A stretch of DNA of 18,774 nucleotides from Candidatus Bathyarchaeota archaeon (GTDB lineage Archaea > Thermoproteota > Bathyarchaeia > 40CM-2-53-6). Position 1 is the first letter of the stretch, and each line of letters begins with the position of its first letter. A program made the translations under genes and the position numbers. This document shows positions 14,016 through 18,774 of the stretch, piece by piece. Location of the stretch: contig VBAY01000064.1 in NCBI GenBank assembly GCA_005883085.1, positions 1-18,774 of the forward strand, written 5' to 3'. Below the pieces are notes generated by a model. That model worked only from the letters and a program-made list of their open reading frames with translations. It was not told where the DNA came from and ran no database searches.

Positions 14016-14516
14016 ATGTCTCAGACCCAGACCCGCAAGCAGAAGATTCTAGGAGACGTCAAGAGAAAACGACGTCAGAGAGCGATTACTTCCGTTACTA
14101 TCGCGGTGATTCTGATTGCGATAGTCGTGGCGGCCGTTATCTTCTTGCGCCCACCGCCGAACGTGGTACCGCTTCCGGATTATCTGAGTCATTGCGTCCT
14201 CGGAGGCATCTACCACTCGCATCCCAACTTGACGATTACGATAAACGGGGCTAACGTGCCGGTGCCGTTGAACACGTATGATTCTGGTTGTGCACAGCCT
14301 ATCCATACCCATAATGAACCTGGCGTACTTCATATTGAACTTTCAAGATCACACGTTTCCACGGAACGCTGCGCCCACGGGGGGAACCGGGGGCGTTGGT
14401 CTATGCTCCGTCGCACAGAATCAACCTTGTGTGGAAGACAATATCGTAATAACTTACGGGTAGGCCGGCCCGGTTTTCGAGTATCACCTACGCTCCAGCG
14501 AGCAATAAACCCATAG
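14016..14516 (+). CDS. Membrane-anchored His-rich protein, probably frameshifted
   Basis: The uninterrupted frame gives 166 residues: a basic start (RKQKILGDVKRKRRQR), one membrane anchor (about 24-44), and an outer domain with HSH (H67, H69), C92 and PIHTH (H97, H99), then LHIE (H106, E108). This pattern occurs in small archaeal and bacterial exported proteins that look suited to binding a metal such as copper, though the function is unproven. After E108 (14339) the frame turns Arg/Ser-rich and unlike the family. The +1 frame from there reads protein-like sequence ending VEDNIVITYG at a stop at 14463, a plausible natural C-terminus. The outer domain is also shorter than I would expect. I infer a frameshift, perhaps with an internal deletion, so this may be a pseudogene. 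Confidence 0.55.
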   Translation: MSQTQTRKQKILGDVKRKRRQRAITSVTIAVILIAIVVAAVIFLRPPPNVVPLPDYLSHCVLGGIYHSHPNLTITINGANVPVPLNTYDSGCAQPIHTHNEPGVLHIELSRSHVSTERCAHGGNRGRWSMLRRTESTLCGRQYRNNLRVGRPGFRVSPTLQRAINP

Positions 14517-14682
14517 AAGGGAACCAAGTGAAGTATCTTGGCCGGCCTGGCAGATCGATATTGCTTTCGAGCTGGGCCTAAGCTCTGAAGGTATTGTCGA
14601 TGGCTCTATTACCGAGTCCCCCGTAATTCCTAGGACTCCATATATCAGGATTGGACCTCGTGGTATTATTGAGAACCAGTGA
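14464..14682 (+). pseudogene. Possible remnant coding sequence without a start
   Basis: The frame that ends at 14463 continues, after one stop near 14506, as about 58 clean codons to a TGA at 14680-14682. The last 45 or so look protein-like (WQIDIAFELGLSSEG through RGIIENQ). No start codon exists in this frame, and the 3' end overlaps the promoter and start of the cupredoxin gene. It may be debris of a decayed gene, possibly a second piece of the disrupted His-rich gene, or chance. I do not recognise the sequence. Confidence 0.3.
14640..14646 (+). promoter_or_regulatory. TATA-like box for the cupredoxin gene
   Basis: ATATATC, about 26 nt before the TTG at 14669, favouring a leaderless start there over the upstream TTG at 14651. 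Confidence 0.4.
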
Positions 14683-15088
14683 GATCATAATCGTTGCTCT
14701 TGTAGCCGCGGCTCTAGCAACTGGAGGAGTCCTCGCTGTCGTGTTCACACCTCCCCCGTCTCCTTGCTCAGGGGTGACTGGAGCGATCCGCTCATTCACG
14801 ATCATTGCAGACTCAACTGGTTACAACATGAGTCAGTATCAGACAGGGCCTTGGCCCATTGTTACCGTTCAACGCTGTGATCATGTCGTTTTCAACGTGA
14901 TCAATAATGCCACGGAATCTCACGGCTTCGCTGTCGCTTATTACTCCAACGCAGGTTTAGAACTAGTAGGAGGAGCACACCTGAAACTAGAGTTTCAAGC
15001 TATAAAGGCTGGACAGTTCAAGCTGTATTGCACTATTCCATGCTCGGTCCACAACCTAATGCTGAACGGTCTCTTGACCGTAACCTAA
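14651..15088 (+). CDS. Membrane-anchored cupredoxin with a near-CuA copper motif
   Basis: A 145-residue protein: an N-terminal hydrophobic signal/anchor (about 10-32) and one cupredoxin domain. Predicted copper ligands are H91 (ESHGFAV) and the C-terminal cluster C127-TIP-C131-SV-H134-NL-M137. This resembles the binuclear CuA site of cytochrome oxidase subunit II and nitrous oxide reductase (C-x3-C-x3-H-x2-M) but is one residue shorter between the second Cys and the His. The protein should face outside and could shuttle electrons or hold copper. There is no oxidase or N2O reductase gene in view. The start may be TTG at 14651, or TTG at 14669 judging from the TATA-like box. It is followed after 22 nt by the propeller gene, probably one transcript. 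Confidence 0.82.
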   Translation: MDLVVLLRTSEIIIVALVAAALATGGVLAVVFTPPPSPCSGVTGAIRSFTIIADSTGYNMSQYQTGPWPIVTVQRCDHVVFNVINNATESHGFAVAYYSNAGLELVGGAHLKLEFQAIKAGQFKLYCTIPCSVHNLMLNGLLTVT

Positions 15089-15110
15089 GCATCGTAGTTG
15101 AGATCCTACC

Positions 15111-16634
15111 TTGCATGTATCATACACGATCGCGCCGATCCTTATCCTGACAATTCTACTTTCATGGAGTGGAATTCCGAGTATGCCTCCGCTTACTGTC
15201 GACTCAACGTTCGCGATTCAGACCAGCCCTCAAGAATACGTTACCCTTCTGCCAAAGGTCCTGGGTTCGACTACTAGCCCTTTCATCATCTATCCAACAG
15301 ACACGACAATATGGGTTGCAGGTGTATCCACCCCTCCGAACCCTACGGGATCACAGATCAGACAGTTCTTCATCGACGGAACTTCTAAAGCAGTTCTGAA
15401 TCTGACAAATGTCATAGTTAGCTCGATTGTGGCCGATCTTGCAGATCCTTCAGGCAGGCTTTGGTTTACCGAAAACTCGACACTCTCATTCTATGACTCG
15501 ACTCAGGTGAAGGAGACGAAAGCGATTACTTTTCCAAACGAGAGCATACAATACCTGACTCGCGATCCTCAGGGTCGAATATGGATTTCGATGGCTAGTT
15601 CGTCAGGAACGAGCAGCATCGCGGTATACGACCCTGTTAGCCATACAAATCAAACCTATACCGTTCCAACCAGTGGAGCAATCATTCAGGGCATTACCGT
15701 AGCCCCGGGAAACACGATATGGTTTGCTGAAGCTGGCTCTAAGAAGATTGGACGTCTTGTTCCGGGGGTCCCATCGGTCTTCAGCGAGTTTTCTCCTCCA
15801 GCATCGATTAGTCTAGCAGCACCTGTTCAAGTGGCAGTTGATCCATCTGGTAATGTCTGGTTTACTGATCATGGTAGCAACCAGTTTGGAGTCTTCGACC
15901 CTCAAGCTTCAACATGGAAGGTGTTTCCAATCGGTTACTGTTTAGATAACTGCATTTCCGGTCTTCCCAACGCCATCTTTCTCGATGCCAAAAACATGAT
16001 ATGGTTCTCGGAACACATTGCCGGACGGATTGCGCGTTATGACCCATCTACCGGCGTTCTTACCGAGTATTCGGTTCCAGGAAGTAATGCCCCATACACA
16101 TGGTGGGCGATGCCCGGCCCTAAGAATCTCGTATGGTTTGTCGCCTTAGGTCTCGGCCAAATAGGTTACGTCAACTCCAGTATACCAGTAGTCGCTGGCC
16201 TCAGTAGTGGCATATCCGAGTTAACTGTTCAGCGAGGCAGCTATCAGCGAGTACCGATAACCGTTAGCTCGGCAAGCCAAGAAAAATTCTCCCTCAATTC
16301 CTCCGAAGTGACCCAAGACGCGCCGCCTTTCAATCCTCCACAAATTTACAGCTCTTCCCAATCGGATGTTGTTCCCGGAGAAAATCCGTACTCGACCAGC
16401 ATTATGATTTTTGCGGCTTGGAACGCTACGTTAGGGCGGCGGTACGTGGCGTTGACCGCTTTCAACTCAAAAGTGAGCCTCAACGTATTCATGAGAGTTA
16501 ATGTCGTCGACTCGTCAATCTCGTACCTCGCCGTCGGATCTGTGTCGATGATAATGCTTGGTAGCCTCATCATTTTTGTGAGACGACCGAGGAAGAGGCC
16601 GAGTGCAAAATTTGGAGAACGGGCGAAAAGGTAG
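15111..16634 (+). CDS. Cell-surface beta-propeller protein (Vgb/SMP-30-like), anchored at both ends
   Basis: A 507-residue exported protein. A hydrophobic N-terminal segment (about 5-22) is followed by repeated propeller strands of the IWFTE/DPxG type (GRLWFTEN, NTIWFAEAGSKKIGR, GNVWFTDHGSNQFG, NMIWFSEHIAGRIARYDP, NLVWFVALGLGQIGYV), as in virginiamycin B lyase-like and NHL-type proteins. A beta-rich region (about 390-465) links to a C-terminal membrane helix (about 471-490) with a basic cytoplasmic tail. The propeller should face outside the cell. Lyase activity is not implied, because in archaea this fold is mostly of unknown role. The start is TTG, and no ATG lies in frame before the hydrophobic segment. 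Co-transcription with the cupredoxin suggests a shared surface or redox function. Confidence 0.75.
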   Translation: MHVSYTIAPILILTILLSWSGIPSMPPLTVDSTFAIQTSPQEYVTLLPKVLGSTTSPFIIYPTDTTIWVAGVSTPPNPTGSQIRQFFIDGTSKAVLNLTNVIVSSIVADLADPSGRLWFTENSTLSFYDSTQVKETKAITFPNESIQYLTRDPQGRIWISMASSSGTSSIAVYDPVSHTNQTYTVPTSGAIIQGITVAPGNTIWFAEAGSKKIGRLVPGVPSVFSEFSPPASISLAAPVQVAVDPSGNVWFTDHGSNQFGVFDPQASTWKVFPIGYCLDNCISGLPNAIFLDAKNMIWFSEHIAGRIARYDPSTGVLTEYSVPGSNAPYTWWAMPGPKNLVWFVALGLGQIGYVNSSIPVVAGLSSGISELTVQRGSYQRVPITVSSASQEKFSLNSSEVTQDAPPFNPPQIYSSSQSDVVPGENPYSTSIMIFAAWNATLGRRYVALTAFNSKVSLNVFMRVNVVDSSISYLAVGSVSMIMLGSLIIFVRRPRKRPSAKFGERAKR

Positions 16635-16638
16635 AGTC

Positions 16639-16947
16639 TTACAGAAGCTCTATTTCGATGAAAACGTCGTCCGGTGCTCTTATTCTCATTAATCTCTTCA
16701 AGAATCGTTCGTTCGGGTCAACATCAATTAGGCGTTTGTGAATTCTCATCTCCCACTTATCGAAAGTATGAGTTCCTTGTCCCGCCGGAGATTTTCTTGA
16801 TGGGACGATTAGCTTCTTAGTCGGGAGAGGAATTGGCCCTTTCAGCTTCACACCCGTCTTATCCGCTATGTCTCTGATCTCGGTGCAGATGGTGTTGATG
16901 TCCTGGGGGTCCGTGCTGGACAAACGAATTCTAGCTTTGGAAACCAA
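16639..16947 (-). CDS. rpsJ: 30S ribosomal protein S10
   Basis: A 102-residue archaeal uS10: KARIRLSSTDPQDINTICTEI, PLPTKKLIVPSRKSP with GQGTHTFDKWEMRIHKRLIDVD, and a typical end IRAPDDVFIEIELL. It helps form the 30S head and contacts tRNA and mRNA-decoding elements. The start is TTG (in-frame TGA five codons upstream rules out extension), with GAAGG about 9 nt upstream. An ATG at 16961-16963 is out of frame. It follows tuf as in most archaea, but a 206-nt gap with its own TATA-like box separates them. It converges on the propeller gene with only 4 nt between stops. Confidence 0.95.
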   Translation of the reverse strand: MVSKARIRLSSTDPQDINTICTEIRDIADKTGVKLKGPIPLPTKKLIVPSRKSPAGQGTHTFDKWEMRIHKRLIDVDPNERFLKRLMRIRAPDDVFIEIELL

Positions 16948-16995
16948 CCCAAGATACCTTCATTGTAGCGAAGAGTTAGCGCGGGTCCGGTGCGG

Positions 16996-17003
16996 TTAAA
17001 AAC
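16996..17003 (-). promoter_or_regulatory. TATA-like box for rpsJ
   Basis: GTTTTTAA on the minus strand, about 52 nt before the TTG start, predicting a leader of about 25 nt. The rest of 16948-17153 shows nothing recognisable; I looked for a tRNA there and found none. Confidence 0.45.
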
Positions 17004-17153
17004 CTTGGTGTAAACTCTAGGTGAAAACCCAGACCCTGAAGTCATATGCTCCTTGAATATCGAACAACATTCAGGATGATTCGAACAGGAAAGAAGAATG
17101 CACAGACACTGTTGGGTCCTATGTTATCCTTGGACAGTTAATGCGGTGTTGAA

Positions 17154-18452
17154 CTAGCCTTTTGTAAGGATCTCTTTGACCACACCGACGCCGACGGTGC
17201 TGCCCATGTCCCTGATGGCAAACCTTCCAAGCTCAGGAATGTCAGAGAACGCCTCCAAGACCATGTTGTGCAAGGGCTTCATCTTAACTAGGGCGCTATC
17301 CCCGACCTTGAGGAAGCTAGGCTTCTCCTCGACAACCTGGCCTGTCCGTGGGTCGATCTTCTTGATAAGTTCCTCGAACGTCACACCGACCGTCGCGGTA
17401 TGCGCGTGCAACACTGGCGTGTATCCTGCGGCAATGGCTGTCGGGTGGTAGATGATTATGATCTGTCCGATGAACTCTTTGGCGATCGTCGGCGGCTTGT
17501 CGGTGTGGCCCATGACCTCTCCCCGTCCGATCTCGTTCTTTGCAACGCCTCGGATGTTGAAGCCGATGTTGTCTCCAGGCTCAGCCTTCGTCATCCGAAC
17601 GTGATGGGTCTCGATCGATTTTACCTCGCCGAGCTTCCCTGAGGGATTGAAGATGACCTTGTCACCATCCTTCACAACACCTGTCTCGACACGTCCCACC
17701 GGGACAGTTCCAACACCAGTGATCGTGTACACGTCCTGAATCGGAACGCGAAGAGGCTTGTCCAAGGGCTTTGGTGGTGGGATGAAATCGTTGAGCGCAT
17801 CGAACACCGTAACCCCCTTGTACCAAGGCGTGTTGGTGCTTTTTTTCGATAGGTTATCGCCCAGCCATCCACTGGTTGGGACGAACGGGACCTTTGAAAC
17901 GTCAAAGCCCACGGTCTTGAGCAATCCTTCCAACTCTTTCCGGCATTCCTTGTAGCGTTCCTCGGAATACTTGACAGTCTGGTCGTCCATTTTGTTGATA
18001 GCGACGACCAAGTTCTTCACTCCGAGAGTTCTTGCTAGGTAGGCGTGTTCTCTCGCTTGACCGCCGGGACCAACGGCGACTTCGAATTCGCCCTTCTTAC
18101 CCGAGACGACAAGAATTGCGACGTCGGCTTGGCTGGCACCGGTGATCATGTTCTTGATGAAGTCCCGGTGTCCGGGCGCGTCGATGATCGTGTAGAAATT
18201 CTTCGGTGTCTCAAACTTTTGGAAAGAGAGATCGATGGTGACTCCTCTTTCTCTCTCTTCCTTGATCGTGTCTAGGACCCAGGCGTACTTGAAAGTATCA
18301 CCTGCTCCTGTCTTCTCAGATTCTTTCGCGTACTGCTCGATCGTCTTCTGGTCAATGTATCCTGCGTCGAAAAGCAAGTGACCTGTCAGCGTACTTTTTC
18401 CATGGTCGACATGGCCCATCACTATCAGGTTCAGATGGGGCTTTGCGGACAT
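17154..18452 (-). CDS. tuf: Translation elongation factor EF-1 alpha (archaeal EF-Tu)
   Basis: A 432-residue GTPase that delivers aminoacyl-tRNA to the ribosome. The G motifs are clear: GHVDHGKS (13-20), the switch I stretch ERERGVTID, DAPGHRDF, NKMD, and SGWLGDN. Domains 2 and 3 follow, with GVGTVPVGRVETG and the C-terminal RFAIRDMGSTVGVGVV. The length and the inserted HAYLARTLGVKNLVVAINKMD style are archaeal/eukaryotic rather than bacterial. The ATG start matches the family N-terminus (HLNLIVMGHVDHGK). Upstream, AAGGAG lies 14 nt away with a two-codon frame (ATG AAC TAA) between it and the real start. Confidence 0.97.
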   Translation of the reverse strand: MSAKPHLNLIVMGHVDHGKSTLTGHLLFDAGYIDQKTIEQYAKESEKTGAGDTFKYAWVLDTIKEERERGVTIDLSFQKFETPKNFYTIIDAPGHRDFIKNMITGASQADVAILVVSGKKGEFEVAVGPGGQAREHAYLARTLGVKNLVVAINKMDDQTVKYSEERYKECRKELEGLLKTVGFDVSKVPFVPTSGWLGDNLSKKSTNTPWYKGVTVFDALNDFIPPPKPLDKPLRVPIQDVYTITGVGTVPVGRVETGVVKDGDKVIFNPSGKLGEVKSIETHHVRMTKAEPGDNIGFNIRGVAKNEIGRGEVMGHTDKPPTIAKEFIGQIIIIYHPTAIAAGYTPVLHAHTATVGVTFEELIKKIDPRTGQVVEEKPSFLKVGDSALVKMKPLHNMVLEAFSDIPELGRFAIRDMGSTVGVGVVKEILTKG

Positions 18453-18504
18453 TGTCTTAGTTCATACTCCTTTCTTGAAACGGAGAGAGCAAACTCCCCG
18501 GTTC

Positions 18505-18513
18505 TTTATAAAA
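18505..18513 (-). promoter_or_regulatory. Strong TATA box for tuf
   Basis: TTTTTATAA on the minus strand, about 57 nt before the tuf ATG. It predicts transcription from near 18482 and a leader of about 30 nt. This is the best TATA match in the window, as expected for a highly expressed gene. Confidence 0.6.
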
Positions 18514-18688
18514 AGCCTTGTCCGCGGTCCCACCGTACTTTTTGCTCAAGAAAAAACTGGAACTAGGTTTTTCCCTGAATTCTGAAGAAAGGTCTAAATG
18601 GGAAGTTTCTCGCCGCTGGTTCGATTCGAAGGCATATTGATTGCTTGAGACAACCTCTAAGCACGAAGCCGCCCCATCAAGCCTCGGA

Positions 18689-18774
18689 ATGCAGAAACCC
18701 CAGTACGACATTGCTGTAGAACAGTTCCAGCGCGCCGCCGACCTGATGAAGCTTGACCAGAATGTTCAGGAGAT
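18689..18774 (+). CDS. Glutamate dehydrogenase family (Glu/Leu/Phe/Val), N-terminal fragment
   Basis: Twenty-eight codons before the window edge read MQKPQYDIAVEQFQRAADLM and then KLDQNVQEI. The pattern of an aromatic residue, then a hydrophobic helix ending in AADLMKLDxN, is typical of the N-terminus of archaeal glutamate dehydrogenases. The family converts glutamate and NAD(P)+ reversibly to 2-oxoglutarate and ammonia. The frame is open back to a TTG at 18641, but homology begins at the ATG chosen here. It is divergent from tuf. The catalytic and nucleotide-binding regions are outside the window, so cofactor preference cannot be judged. Confidence 0.72.
   Translation, partial: MQKPQYDIAVEQFQRAADLMKLDQNVQE

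Noticed and set aside
16948..17153. Possible tRNA between tuf and rpsJ (TTCGAAT-like sequence on the minus strand near 17075-17085).
   Set aside because: The bases around the TTCGAAT do not form a T stem, and no acceptor pairing can be found.

Overview
This window is archaeal chromosome. It encodes an archaeal-type EF-1alpha and ribosomal protein S10, a tRNA-Leu interrupted by bulge-helix-bulge style introns, many TTG/GTG starts, and TATA-like boxes about 25-30 bases upstream of starts or of likely leaderless transcripts. The gene mix (aerobic tyrosine breakdown, cupredoxin, AlaX, NikR-like regulator, GH15 glucosidase) fits an aerobic or microaerophilic heterotroph of the TACK group, possibly a Thaumarchaeota/Nitrososphaeria relative. 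That placement is an inference from gene content, not a phylogeny. I see no transposase, CRISPR array or prophage.

Layout. (1) 1-3111, minus strand: a homogentisate catabolic cluster in the order alpha/beta hydrolase, 4-hydroxyphenylpyruvate dioxygenase, fumarylacetoacetase, homogentisate dioxygenase (cut by the window edge). The last two are coupled by a GTGA overlap. (2) 3353-4953, plus: an LsrF-type class I aldolase followed by an AlaX-type trans-editing protein; a nitroreductase-family gene converges on them. (3) 5718-8183, plus: an ABC-2 exporter (ATPase with a degenerate H-loop, plus two permeases) with overlapping genes. (4) 8440-10746: a metal-transport neighbourhood, with a ZIP-like membrane protein, a NikR-like regulator, and a divergently transcribed NicO/UreH-like transporter sharing an AT-rich promoter region. 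(5) 11014-12831: a GH15 glucoamylase/trehalase family enzyme. (6) 12880-16634: an export-oriented region, with a DUF4352-like anchored protein, a structured intergenic region, tRNA-Leu(CAA), an apparently frameshifted His-rich anchored protein, a cupredoxin with a near-CuA motif, and a membrane-anchored beta-propeller. (7) 16639-18774: rpsJ and tuf on the minus strand with separate promoters, then the start of a glutamate dehydrogenase on the plus strand.

The most notable item is the tRNA-Leu(CAA) gene at 13678-13858. It folds into a normal 88-nt class II tRNA only if three introns (12, 24 and 57 nt) are removed, and each junction can be drawn with helix-and-bulge geometry. Next in interest are the strongly folded segment just downstream of it, the NikR-like/NicO-like pair with an altered nickel site, the cupredoxin with a one-residue-short CuA-like motif, and an ABC ATPase whose switch histidine is asparagine. 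I found no single convincing new multi-gene system.
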